DNA of 47,659 nt, taken from Candidatus Ozemobacteraceae bacterium. Its GTDB lineage: Bacteria > Muiribacteriota > Ozemobacteria > Ozemobacterales > Ozemobacteraceae. Under the pieces are notes generated by a model. The model made no database searches. It saw only the letters and a program-made list of their open reading frames with translations, and was not told where the DNA came from. Below are positions 28,013 to 37,145 of the stretch, piece after piece (the stretch's first letter is position 1; each line of letters begins with the position of its first letter). The translations under genes and the position numbers were made by a program. The stretch covers positions 1-47,659 of the forward strand of contig DAOSOK010000038.1 of assembly GCA_035373905.1 (NCBI GenBank), written 5' to 3'.

Positions 28013-30325
28013 ATGAATCGGTTTCTTTCCTTGACGGCGATGCTCGTCGCCCTGTCTGTAACCCTGCATGCGGAAGGTCTGTTCGAATACAACGGCTTGT
28101 TCCCTTCCGACAGGCCCGCCGAGGCCGCGATCAGCAACTACATGCTGATCGACAAGCCCCGCCAGATCGAGTTCGAAGTCATCGACCGTCAGGGGAAACC
28201 GTGCCAGACCGTGAAGGTCGTCGAGATCGTCCTGACGTCCGACACCTCCATCCAGAAGAAATCCGACGCGGGACTGAAAACGGTCGACCTCCCCGAACCG
28301 GGAATCTACGAAGTGAAAGTGCGTCCCTCGGCCGATGCGCCGGGAGAAATTGGCTTCACCCTCCGGGTGAAGGATACGGGAAAGTCGCCGCAGGTCACGG
28401 ATACTGCCTCGTCGACGCAGGCGCCAGTCCCGGCACCCCAGGCTTTGCAGCAGGCAACCGCTCCGTCGGAAACGTATCTTCCGCTCCCGGTCGCGACGCA
28501 GACTCCGATAGAGCCGCCTTCCGTCTCCGTACCGGCGGCGGTCGGTCCGGTTCCGGCCGATTCAACCGGTCCCGTCATGCTCATGCCCTCGGGAAACGGG
28601 TATGCGGATCCCTTCAAGCCGATCGAACTGCGCTTCGGAGCGGACATTCCCGAGGGAACCCCGCTCGAGGCATGTATGCAGGTTTTCGTGCTCGATGCGA
28701 AGGGCGTTGAACAAACGGCGCAGGGGCAGTGTTTCCCGGCAGGCACCCGGGGCGTCCGATTCATCCCGGCCGGTCTCATCAACGGCGCGGTGTACCACGT
28801 GCGCGCCATCGATCCGCAGTCGCGCCGGCGCCTGGCCGACTTTTCCTTCCCGACCTTTCCGGAAGTTCGCCTGACGATGGCCCGCGGCGATGCAGGCGAC
28901 GTGCGCCTCGAGATCACCTGGTCTCCGCTCAGCGGACTGATGCCGAGCGCGGAAGGCCAGGTCATCCGTCTCGATATGACCGAGCTTGCCGTCCAGTCGT
29001 CGGCAGGCGACATCATCACCTTCGCGATGAAGCCCGATCTGCCTCCGTTCGGAAACGTGAACGGTATCGAATACCGCGCCCAGCCCTGGCGGTTCACGAT
29101 GACCATTCCCCCCGAACATCTTCAGGGCGCGACCCAGTTGATGGCATCCCTGCGGGTTCCGCTGGCGGGCTCGGAAAAGCCGGTCGACGTCGTGAAGTCC
29201 ACGCTCGCGTTCGCCGGCCCGACCCAGACGGCGGCATTCGGGTCGTCGGTTCAGCCGGTCATCCCGGAAACGCCGATCGTTGCCTCGGCTTCGGCCGGTG
29301 ACCCGCCCGTCGCGTCTCTTCCCGAGGTCGACATCGCGACCCTGACGGGGCCGGCCGACCAGGCGGCGCAGGCAAGCCCGGCGATCGACGTTCCTGCTCC
29401 GGCGGCCGCTTCCCAGGCGTTCGAATCGACTCTTCCCGCTCCCGAAGTTCTTTCCATCCCGCCGGTCGTTCCGTGTGAAGATCCGGGAGCATCGGCAACG
29501 CTGACGATCCTGAAAAAGTTTGTGGTTGGAGAGGGCGGCCCCAACGATGCGTTCAGCTGGCCGAAAGGAATGACATGGGCTGAGGACGGGACCCTCTGGG
29601 TCGTCGACAGTCAGAACCGCCGGCTCTTGCGGTTCATCGACGACGGCCGCCTGATCACCGCGCTTGGAAAGAAGGGGAAGGGGCCCGGAATGCTTGGCCT
29701 GCCCATCGACATCTCCGTCGCCACCTCCGGGATCGTCGTGTCCGATACGGCGGCCCATACCGTTCATCTGTTCGATGCCGACGGAACCTTTATCCGCGCG
29801 ATCGGAACCTGGGGCACAAAGACGGGGCAGCTCGACCTGCCGCACGGCGTCTTCATCGACGGCGACCAGGTCTGGGTGACGGACCGCGGCAACACGAAGA
29901 TCCTCCGGTTCGGCCTCGACGGCGTCTATCGAGGAGGCTTCGGAAAGAAGGGCGAGCTCGACGGCTACATCACCGAGCCCGTCAGCGTTCGAATAGCGAA
30001 TGATATTGTTTGGGTGCTCGAAGGCAAGAATGGCCGAGTCCAGAAGTTTTCCCGAGACGGGAAAGCCCTCGGCTCTTTCCCGACCTCCTCAAAAGATCCC
30101 GTCGCGCTCGAGATCGACCCCTGGGGCTATATCTGGGTCGCCGACGGGGAAGGCCACCGTATCATGCGTTTCGACCAGGCGGGGCGACTTCTGCTAAGAA
30201 TCCAGCCCCCTGCCGGCGGACGGCAGTGGATTCCGACGTCCGTTGCGGTGCGACGTGACGGAATGATTGCCGTCGGTGACGGCGAGGACCGGTCGGTGCA
30301 CCTCTACCGACTCACGAAGCCCTGA
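28013..30325 (+). CDS. Exported NHL beta-propeller protein
   Basis: A 770-residue secreted protein with a signal peptide (residues 1-20, ending LHAEG). Residues about 30-125 form a beta-domain, then a Pro/Ala/Thr linker, an Ig-like segment (about 190-400, beginning GNGYADPFKPIELRFGAD), a second Pro/Ala linker, and a C-terminal NHL propeller (490-770) with repeated blades such as WPKGMTWAEDGTLWVVDSQN and LPHGVFIDGDQVWVTDRGN. NHL repeats bind proteins or glycans; there is no catalytic motif. GGGAG lies 7 bp before the ATG. The gene sits between the helical-repeat protein and the FecR-like protein. Confidence 0.8.
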   Translation: MNRFLSLTAMLVALSVTLHAEGLFEYNGLFPSDRPAEAAISNYMLIDKPRQIEFEVIDRQGKPCQTVKVVEIVLTSDTSIQKKSDAGLKTVDLPEPGIYEVKVRPSADAPGEIGFTLRVKDTGKSPQVTDTASSTQAPVPAPQALQQATAPSETYLPLPVATQTPIEPPSVSVPAAVGPVPADSTGPVMLMPSGNGYADPFKPIELRFGADIPEGTPLEACMQVFVLDAKGVEQTAQGQCFPAGTRGVRFIPAGLINGAVYHVRAIDPQSRRRLADFSFPTFPEVRLTMARGDAGDVRLEITWSPLSGLMPSAEGQVIRLDMTELAVQSSAGDIITFAMKPDLPPFGNVNGIEYRAQPWRFTMTIPPEHLQGATQLMASLRVPLAGSEKPVDVVKSTLAFAGPTQTAAFGSSVQPVIPETPIVASASAGDPPVASLPEVDIATLTGPADQAAQASPAIDVPAPAAASQAFESTLPAPEVLSIPPVVPCEDPGASATLTILKKFVVGEGGPNDAFSWPKGMTWAEDGTLWVVDSQNRRLLRFIDDGRLITALGKKGKGPGMLGLPIDISVATSGIVVSDTAAHTVHLFDADGTFIRAIGTWGTKTGQLDLPHGVFIDGDQVWVTDRGNTKILRFGLDGVYRGGFGKKGELDGYITEPVSVRIANDIVWVLEGKNGRVQKFSRDGKALGSFPTSSKDPVALEIDPWGYIWVADGEGHRIMRFDQAGRLLLRIQPPAGGRQWIPTSVAVRRDGMIAVGDGEDRSVHLYRLTKP

Positions 30326-30350
30326 GTCGATGCGCCCCGAGGCAAATACA

Positions 30351-30965
30351 ATGTATCGGAAGATGCCGGCGAACACGCTCCTCGTGTGGGCTCTCATTTT
30401 CTTCCAGGCGGTGATCTGTTTCGGTCAGACCGCAACCGGTACCGTCCAGGCGGAATGGCATGTCGCATCGTTTTCCGGAGGGGTGACGATCGAACGGTCG
30501 AGCCGCTCGACCGAGGCGATGTCGGAGAGCCGGAACGCGCCGATATGGATCGGCGAAAAGGTCGATACCCGGGAAACCGGTCAGGCCAGGATCGACGGGC
30601 CGGACGGGCACCAGATCAGACTCCGCGAGCGGACGAAGATTCGGCGTGCCGACGTTTCCGCCTGGGAGGTCGAGTCCGGCCTGGCCGGCTTCCGGTTCGA
30701 ACAGACGGCCGGTGAGCCTCCTCTAAACCTCGTTCTGTCGCCATGGGCGAAGGTCGAGTTCAGATCGGGCATCGTCATCGTGAAGGTCGCCCCGTATCTT
30801 ACACGCGTGGCCGTCCTCAAGGGAACGGCCGAGGTAACGGGGCAGGGGGGCCTGACGCGCACGCTCGGGCCGAAGCAGGAATGCGCCGCCGTCCCCTCGG
30901 CCATCTCATCCGTCTACGAAGCCACCGACGATCTCTACTTCGCCTGGTATTGGGACAAACCCTGA
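30351..30965 (+). CDS. Exported FecR-like protein
   Basis: A 204-residue protein. I chose the ATG at 30351 because GAGG lies 8 bp before it and the result starts with a signal-type segment (PANTLLVWALIFFQAVICFG); an ATG at 30330 is possible. The mature domain has the FecR pattern: a sheet-rich region with 'GEKVDTRETGQARIDGPDGHQIRLRERTKI', then LSPWAKVEFRSGIVIVKV and a VLKGTAEVTGQGG strand. FecR domains usually belong to sensors or cell-surface signalling proteins; here there is no membrane helix after the signal and no adjacent sigma factor. It is the last gene of the operon. A sensor role is not supported. Confidence 0.7.
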   Translation: MYRKMPANTLLVWALIFFQAVICFGQTATGTVQAEWHVASFSGGVTIERSSRSTEAMSESRNAPIWIGEKVDTRETGQARIDGPDGHQIRLRERTKIRRADVSAWEVESGLAGFRFEQTAGEPPLNLVLSPWAKVEFRSGIVIVKVAPYLTRVAVLKGTAEVTGQGGLTRTLGPKQECAAVPSAISSVYEATDDLYFAWYWDKP

Positions 30966-31026
30966 GACGAAACACCCAGGGCGCGTTTCACACAGCGCCC
31001 CTCCGTTGGCAATCGAGCGTTTCAGT

Positions 31027-31059
31027 GCGTAGGAGCGGGGTTGAAACCCGCTCTGTCGC
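31027..31059. repeat. Imperfect copy of the GCGTAGG palindrome between convergent genes
   Basis: GCGTAGGAGCGGGGTT (31027-31042), G, AAACCCGCTCTGTCGC (31044-31059), pairing at 12 of 16 positions. It is related in sequence and placement to the perfect copy at 1376-1408: again between convergent stops (30965 and 31077). Confidence 0.65.
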
Positions 31060-31076
31060 AACAATGCGAAGCATGT

Positions 31077-31739
31077 TCAATTGAACACGTCGGGGAAAAC
31101 GTGGATGTTGCGTCGTTTCAGCACGTCGTTTTCATACGTGTCGGCGATGAGATGAATCTCCCAGCGGCCGCTTCGCGGGCTGATCGATTCGCGGATGCTT
31201 CCCGAGTAGGTGTTGGGGATGCTTTCGTAATAGACGAAATTGCTGGAGCTGTCCAGAAGCCGCATGAAGTATTTCACGACGCCCACGCCGGGAAGCGGAT
31301 CGTAATAGATCGCGGCCTGCTGACCGTCATACTCGAGGCGGGGCGTTCCCGAGAAGTTGTTCGAAAGCGTCCAGGAGAGATTTTCGACGAGAAGGGCGTT
31401 CGTCTCGCCGTTCCTGGTGTATTTTAACGTATAATTTCCGATATTGAACGAGTTCAGGCCGCCGACGAGGGTGGTCTCGTATCGCATGAGGTAGTTGTTC
31501 AGACGAAGCGTGTCGGAAATGCGGGTGCCTTGGGCGTTTTCGATCCAGCCGCCCGTGACACCGTCGCCGCCCGCGTAGGCGAACATGCCGTCACGGTCGT
31601 TGGCGCCCTCCTGGGTGATGCGCACGGGAACGATGCCACCCCTGAAGGGCCCGGTGGAGGCGGAACCTCCGCCGTTCCCCCCGCACCCGGAAGCCGCGAC
31701 GACCGATACCAGAACGAATATCAGGAAAAGCCGTTTCAT
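31077..31739 (-). CDS. Small lipoprotein, unknown function
   Basis: A 220-residue protein starting at the ATG at 31739, where a lipoprotein signal peptide begins: MKRLFLIFVLVSVVAASGC with a good lipobox (AASGC, Cys19). A Gly/Ser-rich spacer follows, then a beta-sandwich-like mature part (for example NYTLKYTRNGETNALLVENL and SGRWEIHLIADTYENDVLKR). I recognise no domain. It is a single gene convergent with the FecR gene and divergent from the glycosyltransferase gene. Longer in-frame starts exist upstream but lack a ribosome-binding site and would cross the palindrome. Confidence 0.65.
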   Translation of the reverse strand: MKRLFLIFVLVSVVAASGCGGNGGGSASTGPFRGGIVPVRITQEGANDRDGMFAYAGGDGVTGGWIENAQGTRISDTLRLNNYLMRYETTLVGGLNSFNIGNYTLKYTRNGETNALLVENLSWTLSNNFSGTPRLEYDGQQAAIYYDPLPGVGVVKYFMRLLDSSSNFVYYESIPNTYSGSIRESISPRSGRWEIHLIADTYENDVLKRRNIHVFPDVFN

Positions 31740-31775
31740 ATCGTATTGCACGATAGCACATTTCCGAAATCCGGT

Positions 31776-31803
31776 GTAGGGGCGCTTCGCGAAGCGGCCG
31801 TAC
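31776..31803. repeat. Third palindrome of the GTAGGGGCG type, in a divergent promoter region
   Basis: GTAGGGGCGCTTCG (31776-31789) and CGAAGCGGCCGTAC (31790-31803) pair at 12 of 14 positions, with the outer arm GTAGGGGCG shared with the copy at 1376. It ends one base before the -35 hexamer of the glycosyltransferase promoter, so an operator role cannot be excluded. Confidence 0.5.
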
Positions 31804-31832
31804 TTGACATGTGGGAATGCTGCCGATAGCAT
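31804..31832 (+). promoter_or_regulatory. Sigma70-type promoter of a probably leaderless glycosyltransferase mRNA
   Basis: TTGACA (31804-31809), 17-bp spacer, TAGCAT (31827-31832). Initiation about 7 bp downstream falls near 31839, just before the ATG at 31841. There is no Shine-Dalgarno sequence. Confidence 0.7.
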
Positions 31833-31840
31833 CTTAGCCC

Positions 31841-32929
31841 ATGCGCATTCTTCATTCCCTCGAAGGTCACACCTGGAGCGGCGGGCAACAGCAGGCGCTT
31901 CTTCTGGCAATGGGCCAGGCCGCGCGAGGTCACGACGTCCTCCTGATGTGCCAGCGAGGAAGCGAGCTCGAACGGCGAGCCTCCTCACACGGCGTGCGAC
32001 TTCGCCCCCATGACTACCGCGGCGAACTCAACCCCGTGTCCATCGCCGGACTTGCAAATGCGTTCAGGGAATTCCGACCCGACGTGGTGAACGTCCACCG
32101 CGCCTGGGCCCATACCCAGTGGGCGCTCGTGGCGCTTGTGCATCGGTTCCGCGGCCTGATCGTCACCCGCAGAGTGCTCTTCAGGCCCGATTTCAATCCT
32201 GTCAGCCTCGTGAAATATCGGACCCCGGCCGTCCGAGGCTACATCGCCGTCAGCAGGGCCGTCGCGGACCGCCTGAAAGAGATCGGGGTGGAGGAGCGCC
32301 GGATCCGCGTCGTGTATTCGGCGACCGATACGAACCGGTTCAGTCCGGCTTCGCGCGAGCCTCTGTCCGGCCCGTGGCCCGTTCCGGAACACGCTCCCGT
32401 CGGCCTCTTGGTGGGAAATTACCATCGCAACAAGGGCCACGACCTCCTGCTGGGGGCGTTCCCGAAAGCCGCGGAAGGCTGGCCCGCCCTCCATCTCGTC
32501 ATCGCCGGAAACGGCACCGATTCGGGGCCGCTGCCGGCGAAACTGGAGGGACACCCCCTGCGTGAACGTATACATATACTTGGCTATAGAAACGACGTGC
32601 CGGCGCTGATCTCCCGCTCGACCTTCACCGTCAACGCCTCCTACGAGGAAGGATTTTCGGGGACCGTCCGCGAGTCACTCTCGATGGGCGTTCCCGTCCT
32701 CGCCTCGGATATCCCGGCGAACCGCGAGATGAACGAACTCGTTCCGATCAGCCTCTTCGAAAGCGGAAACGAAGCCGATCTCGCACGCGGCATCCTCTCC
32801 ATGAACGTGCGGGAGCGGCCGGAGGAACGCCTGAGACGTCGGGAAGCGGCCGTCGACTTTTTCTCCCGGGACTCCATGGTCGATGCGACGCTCCGCGCCT
32901 ATCGCGATCTCGGCATCCCGGCCTCATGA
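31841..32929 (+). CDS. GT4-family glycosyltransferase
   Basis: A 362-residue GT-B enzyme that moves a sugar from a nucleotide sugar to a glycan or lipid. It opens MRILHSLEGHTWSGGQQQA, the donor-side Rossmann start with a glycine-rich loop; the middle part has SATDTNRFSP after the linker and GNYHRNKGHDLLL. The GT4 E-x7-E motif is EGFSGTVRE (Glu270 to Glu278). The length is usual for the family. The promoter and ATG are so close that translation is likely leaderless. Its stop overlaps the deacetylase start (ATGA), which links sugar transfer to deacetylation, perhaps for a surface polysaccharide. Substrate unknown. Confidence 0.9.
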   Translation: MRILHSLEGHTWSGGQQQALLLAMGQAARGHDVLLMCQRGSELERRASSHGVRLRPHDYRGELNPVSIAGLANAFREFRPDVVNVHRAWAHTQWALVALVHRFRGLIVTRRVLFRPDFNPVSLVKYRTPAVRGYIAVSRAVADRLKEIGVEERRIRVVYSATDTNRFSPASREPLSGPWPVPEHAPVGLLVGNYHRNKGHDLLLGAFPKAAEGWPALHLVIAGNGTDSGPLPAKLEGHPLRERIHILGYRNDVPALISRSTFTVNASYEEGFSGTVRESLSMGVPVLASDIPANREMNELVPISLFESGNEADLARGILSMNVRERPEERLRRREAAVDFFSRDSMVDATLRAYRDLGIPAS

Positions 32930-33942
32930 ACCGATCCGTTCCCGTCCTGTATTATCATCGCGTCGGCGCCCCGGACCCGATCCATCTCAGCGTTCCGACT
33001 CCCTTGTTCGCAGCGCAGATGGCCTATCTCGCACGGCACGGCTGGAAAACGCTCACGATGCGCCAGTTGATCGATCATGTGACGGGAATTGCGCCGGCGC
33101 CACGGAAGTCACTCGCGATCACCTTCGACGACGGGTTTCGCGACAACCTCACGGAAGCGATGCCGATCCTCAAACAACACGGTCTGCGGGCGACCGTGTT
33201 CGCCGTCGGATCCCTCGTGAGGCCCGATTCGTCCCCTCCCGCTCGGGAACATCGCCCGTTCACGACGGCTCACACGGCGGCCCGGAGGGGAGACCTCGGC
33301 GATTTCCTTTCGGAGGCCGAACTCGACCTGCTCCTGGAAAACGGAATCGAGACACATTCGCACGGCTGGGAGCACTCACAGGCCTTCTGCGGCTCCCGAA
33401 TCACCGGCTTCTATCCGCGAACGGACGACCACTGGGCGATTCCTCCTGCCTGGCGTGGAGTCCCCGACGTTTCGGATCTTCCCGTGTTTCCCAGAAAACC
33501 CGGTCTTGTTGTGAATGCCTGGGTTCCGAACAAGGAGCGGTTCAGGCGGCTTTTGGAAGCAGGAGATACGCATATGACGATCGGAAGCGAGCTCGAATCC
33601 GGGTTTTTCGAGATCGAAACGGATGCCCAGCGTGAACGGCGCGTGCGAGACGATCTCTCGAAATCGAGGCAACGGTTCGAACGTTGGCATGAGTCCGGTT
33701 GCGACGTCTTCTGCTGGCCCTGGGGGGCCCACGACGAGTTGACGCGGCGGGTCGCCCGCGAGGTCGGCTACCGGGGGGCGCTCGCGACATCGACGGGGGC
33801 GAACGCGGTCGGAATAGACCCCTTCGCGATTCACCGCTTTCCCGTGAAAAAAAGCGGACTGGCGCGGTTCGTCGTCGGTTTGTGGCTGAGAGCGCATCCC
33901 GTTGCGAGCCGTGTGTACGGGTTTCTGCGGGGACGCGTCTGA
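32926..33942 (+). CDS. Polysaccharide deacetylase (NodB-type, CE4)
   Basis: A 338-residue enzyme removing N-acetyl groups from a glycan. Motif 1 is TFDDGFRDN with the catalytic Asp and metal Asp (68-69). Motif 2 is THSHGWEH (His144, His146 and His150), where metal-binding histidines are expected. The C-terminal part has WPWGAHDELTRRVAREVGYRGA, which fits motif 3-4 of the family. There is no signal peptide, so it may be cytoplasmic or use an unrecognised route. The gene overlaps the glycosyltransferase gene by 4 bp and they are probably one unit; coupled synthesis and modification of a polysaccharide is inferred. Confidence 0.88.
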   Translation: MNRSVPVLYYHRVGAPDPIHLSVPTPLFAAQMAYLARHGWKTLTMRQLIDHVTGIAPAPRKSLAITFDDGFRDNLTEAMPILKQHGLRATVFAVGSLVRPDSSPPAREHRPFTTAHTAARRGDLGDFLSEAELDLLLENGIETHSHGWEHSQAFCGSRITGFYPRTDDHWAIPPAWRGVPDVSDLPVFPRKPGLVVNAWVPNKERFRRLLEAGDTHMTIGSELESGFFEIETDAQRERRVRDDLSKSRQRFERWHESGCDVFCWPWGAHDELTRRVAREVGYRGALATSTGANAVGIDPFAIHRFPVKKSGLARFVVGLWLRAHPVASRVYGFLRGRV

Positions 33943-33948
33943 ATCTTG

Positions 33949-33957
33949 TGATATAAT
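33949..33957 (+). promoter_or_regulatory. Extended -10 promoter directly at the TPR gene start
   Basis: TGA plus TATAAT (33952-33957) forms an extended -10. Initiation about 7 bp downstream falls on or next to the ATG at 33964, so the mRNA may be leaderless; no Shine-Dalgarno sequence is present. No good -35 is seen. Confidence 0.6.
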
Positions 33958-33963
33958 GGAAAC

Positions 33964-34800
33964 ATGATTCTCCATCCAGACGAGATCATCAAGAAAGCGC
34001 AGAAATGCCTGAAGGAAGGCCGGAATCCGGCGAGCGCCCTGTCTGCGATCGGCATGGCCTATTTCGAAAAGGGCCTTCTCGACAAGGCGATTTTCTATTA
34101 CCAGAAGGCCCTCGAGCGCGACCAGGCCTTCGCGCCTGCCTATGCCGGCCTCGGCATCGTCTACGGGAAAAAAGGCCTCGTGACCGAATCGGTCTACAAC
34201 CTGAAGGAGGCCATCCGCCTCTCTCCCGACTGCGCCCTGCTGTACAACTGGCTCGGCGACGCATACTTCGACCTCGGCCGAACCGAGGACGCGATCAGGG
34301 AATACGGCAAGGCCACCGAGCTCGACTCCCTCGACTCGAACGCCCACAACGACCTCGCCGACGCCTACCGGCGGAAGGGAGATTTCGCCCAGGCCCTCGA
34401 TTATTATCAGAAGACTCTCGAGATCGATCCGTCCGACACGAACGCCATCCTCGAAAAGGCCCAGGTGCTCCTGCATCTCGACCGGCGCGACGAGGCACGC
34501 GCTCTGCTGCTCGACATGGTCGCCCGGTTCCCCGAGTCGGAAGACACCAAAACGGCGAAAGTCGTTCTGGGCGCGCTTTTTACACAGGAAGGCGATTACA
34601 TCTCCGCCCGCGACTACCTCGTCCAGGCCGCTAAAGACTACCCGTTCAACCCGACGATCCAGTTCCATCTCGGTCTCTGCGATCTGATCCTCGACGAACC
34701 GGAAGCGGCGAAGGCGCATCTTCAGCGCACGGTCGATCTCGATCCCGCGAACGTCCGCGTCGTCAAGCTGGTCCAGCAGCTCAGGAAACGTTCCGTATGA
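33964..34800 (+). CDS. TPR-repeat protein
   Basis: A 278-residue soluble protein made of about six tetratricopeptide repeats. Examples are ALSAIGMAYFEKGLLDKAIF, APAYAGLGIVYGKKGLVTES and AHNDLADAYRRKGDFAQALD, each with the W/G/A/Y pattern and spacing near 34. There is no signal peptide. TPRs bind proteins; several pilus systems carry such proteins (PilW/PilF type), although those are usually lipoproteins. Here the gene opens a block of pilin-like and sigma-factor genes and overlaps the PilX-like gene by 4 bp (ATGA), so it is likely part of that system. A specific partner is unknown. Confidence 0.85.
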   Translation: MILHPDEIIKKAQKCLKEGRNPASALSAIGMAYFEKGLLDKAIFYYQKALERDQAFAPAYAGLGIVYGKKGLVTESVYNLKEAIRLSPDCALLYNWLGDAYFDLGRTEDAIREYGKATELDSLDSNAHNDLADAYRRKGDFAQALDYYQKTLEIDPSDTNAILEKAQVLLHLDRRDEARALLLDMVARFPESEDTKTAKVVLGALFTQEGDYISARDYLVQAAKDYPFNPTIQFHLGLCDLILDEPEAAKAHLQRTVDLDPANVRVVKLVQQLRKRSV

Positions 34801-37112
34801 CGCGGACATCGATCGGCCGCACCGGCATGGTGCTCGTCGTGGTCGCCGTCGGCCTCATCTTCGTCACGATCTTTTTTGCCACGATGATCGGCCGCGTCAG
34901 ACACGAAACGGGGCTCACCGCTCGCGCGTCGATCAACGAGCGCCTCTACCAGATCGCAACGGCGATCGGGAGGCTGACCGTCCGCAAGCTGCAGCGCGAT
35001 TTCGAGACGTACGACAAGAAATCCGAAGAGAACATCATGGACATGGTGTTCAACGGCAAGAAAAAGATCAAGGACGTCTCATACGACGATGTGATCGGCG
35101 AACTCGACGTCGTGAAGCAGATCCGAGAGGAGTTCAAGTCACGCTGGGGGGAGCTCGACATCGCCGTGAAATACAGCGTCGAGATACCCGATAAAAACAA
35201 TTTCTCTTCCTATATGGCGGGCCTCGAAAACTCCCCATTCGAGAGATATGGATATATATCAGCCGATGTCGTCGTCACCCACAGAAACCACCGGAAGCAC
35301 TGCAAGATCAGCAAGCAGTTCCTGCTGACCCGCCTGTTCGCGGCGCCGTTCCACCGGTTCACCTTCTTCGTCAGCAACGCGGCCTCGATCGACCCCGACA
35401 AGCTCAACCGGCTGAAGGAGATCCACGACGACGGAACCGTCGTCGACGCCGATCCGCCGCTCCAGTTGTTCAACATGCGCATCACGGGGAACCAGTCCCT
35501 TCCGCGCGTCCAGTTCAATCCGGGGACCCCTCCGGTCGTCGAGACCGCCGATGACCTCAACCAGAACGGATGGGTGTATCTTGGCGGCTCCGGAAACAGC
35601 GGCGAAGGCATCACCCTGAAAATCATGTCCGGCTCCCAGGGAAAGATGCCCGACGACGCCTCCGATTCGAGCAACAAGAACAAATACGGCGAGTATTTTC
35701 ATTGCTATTATACGGATCAGTCCCTCGGCTGGCGCGGATCCCAGATGTGGACCCAGTGGCTGGCTTCCCACGGCGTTCCCGAGGCGAACCCGCCGGTGAT
35801 GAAGATCTGTTACGTCGATTACGGCTTTTTCAGCCATGTCGGCGGAAGCCCGCCCATCCCGATCGAAAATCTCGAGGCGCCGCCCATGTCGGGGCAAAAC
35901 CTCTTCGCAGGCTTCAAAACCGACATCACGAAAGCCAGTGCCCTGCACCTCTTCGGCACCCCCGAACTCTGCACCCCGACCCTCGTCTTCGGAAAGGTAA
36001 AGCGCAAATATCTCCGCATCTGGGCCTTTCTCTTCGGAGGAAACGTCTGGCCGTTGAAATACATGTCTTCGGGGGAATATCTCGGTTTCGCATCGTCCAT
36101 CAACACATGGATCGATACGCTTTCCGGCAACTACGATCAGTCGAAACAGGCCGTCAATACGATCCTCAGCCCGGATCCCGCCACGAACAAATCCGTTCTC
36201 GAATACGACCGATACAAGAACAGCCTGGCTCCGTCCTATCTTGTACCCTCTTCGGACCGCCCGATGTGCTACCTGGATGCACTCGTGAACCTTGCGAAAC
36301 CACACACCGTCCAGGCCTGGAACAGCATCGAAGCGTTACAGCAGAACGACTATGTGCGGGACGGCCCGACGAAGCTCTGCGTTCCCGATTACGAGTTCAA
36401 ATCCGATGAAAATCTGCACTACACGGGAAGAGTGAATGCGATCAAGGTCGATTCAAGATATTTCGACGCCCTCAAACAGCGAACGAGTTTTCTCATCACC
36501 CAGAAACCGGCAGGCAACGGCGTCCTTCCCCTCTCGAAATGCACCTTCTTCCAGGACGAGTTCATCGACACATCGACAAGCCTCCCGAACGGGAAGAAGG
36601 CCTGCTACCTGAACCAGATCATCGGGTTCGATTCTTCTGTCGAGATCGACGAGCCTCTGCTGATGCTGAAGGGCGGCATCATCTGGTCGAAGAAGGACAT
36701 CATCATCTCGAAGCCGGTCATCAACCCGATGGTATATCCAGGCGTTTATAACATCAAGACGCCCGACAACTTCGGGTGGCTCACCCTCGTGGCCGGGGGA
36801 AACATCATCATCCGTACTGGCGGCTTCCCCAGCGGGGAGACGAAGGGATACCCCGAGCTTCACGCGTTCCTGGTCGCCTGCAACGGCGGTTCCGGCAAAG
36901 TGCTCACCGACAAGCCGGTCCACCTGATCGGCGGGGTTGCCGTCGACGACATGGCGCCCCTGATCGAAAAGGGCGGCATCATCGAATGGGGCTTCATGCG
37001 CGGGGAGCTCTGCGAGCGGTTCAATGCAAACGGCAAGAACGACATGACGAGCGAGGATTTCCACGGTCTCTCCATGGGCCCCATGGACGGGGAATACGTC
37101 TACGAACAATGA
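34797..37112 (+). CDS. PilX-like membrane-anchored protein of the pseudopilin block
   Basis: A 771-residue protein. The N-terminus IGRTG followed by the hydrophobic stretch MVLVVVAVGLIFVTIFFATM resembles PilX-type minor pilins that keep the Gly-hydrophobic junction but lack Glu5. The rest is extracytoplasmic and mostly beta-rich. Near 630-740 a segment such as FGWLTLVAGGNIIIRTGG and VHLIGGVAVDDMAPLIEKGG resembles the pilin-associated domains that follow PilX. I do not recognise a full-length family. It overlaps the TPR gene and precedes the sigma factor, so a structural role in a pilus-like assembly is inferred. Confidence 0.6.
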   Translation: MTRTSIGRTGMVLVVVAVGLIFVTIFFATMIGRVRHETGLTARASINERLYQIATAIGRLTVRKLQRDFETYDKKSEENIMDMVFNGKKKIKDVSYDDVIGELDVVKQIREEFKSRWGELDIAVKYSVEIPDKNNFSSYMAGLENSPFERYGYISADVVVTHRNHRKHCKISKQFLLTRLFAAPFHRFTFFVSNAASIDPDKLNRLKEIHDDGTVVDADPPLQLFNMRITGNQSLPRVQFNPGTPPVVETADDLNQNGWVYLGGSGNSGEGITLKIMSGSQGKMPDDASDSSNKNKYGEYFHCYYTDQSLGWRGSQMWTQWLASHGVPEANPPVMKICYVDYGFFSHVGGSPPIPIENLEAPPMSGQNLFAGFKTDITKASALHLFGTPELCTPTLVFGKVKRKYLRIWAFLFGGNVWPLKYMSSGEYLGFASSINTWIDTLSGNYDQSKQAVNTILSPDPATNKSVLEYDRYKNSLAPSYLVPSSDRPMCYLDALVNLAKPHTVQAWNSIEALQQNDYVRDGPTKLCVPDYEFKSDENLHYTGRVNAIKVDSRYFDALKQRTSFLITQKPAGNGVLPLSKCTFFQDEFIDTSTSLPNGKKACYLNQIIGFDSSVEIDEPLLMLKGGIIWSKKDIIISKPVINPMVYPGVYNIKTPDNFGWLTLVAGGNIIIRTGGFPSGETKGYPELHAFLVACNGGSGKVLTDKPVHLIGGVAVDDMAPLIEKGGIIEWGFMRGELCERFNANGKNDMTSEDFHGLSMGPMDGEYVYEQ

Positions 37113-37145
37113 GAAAACTTTTGTCGCCGACGCGAGTATAAGAAG

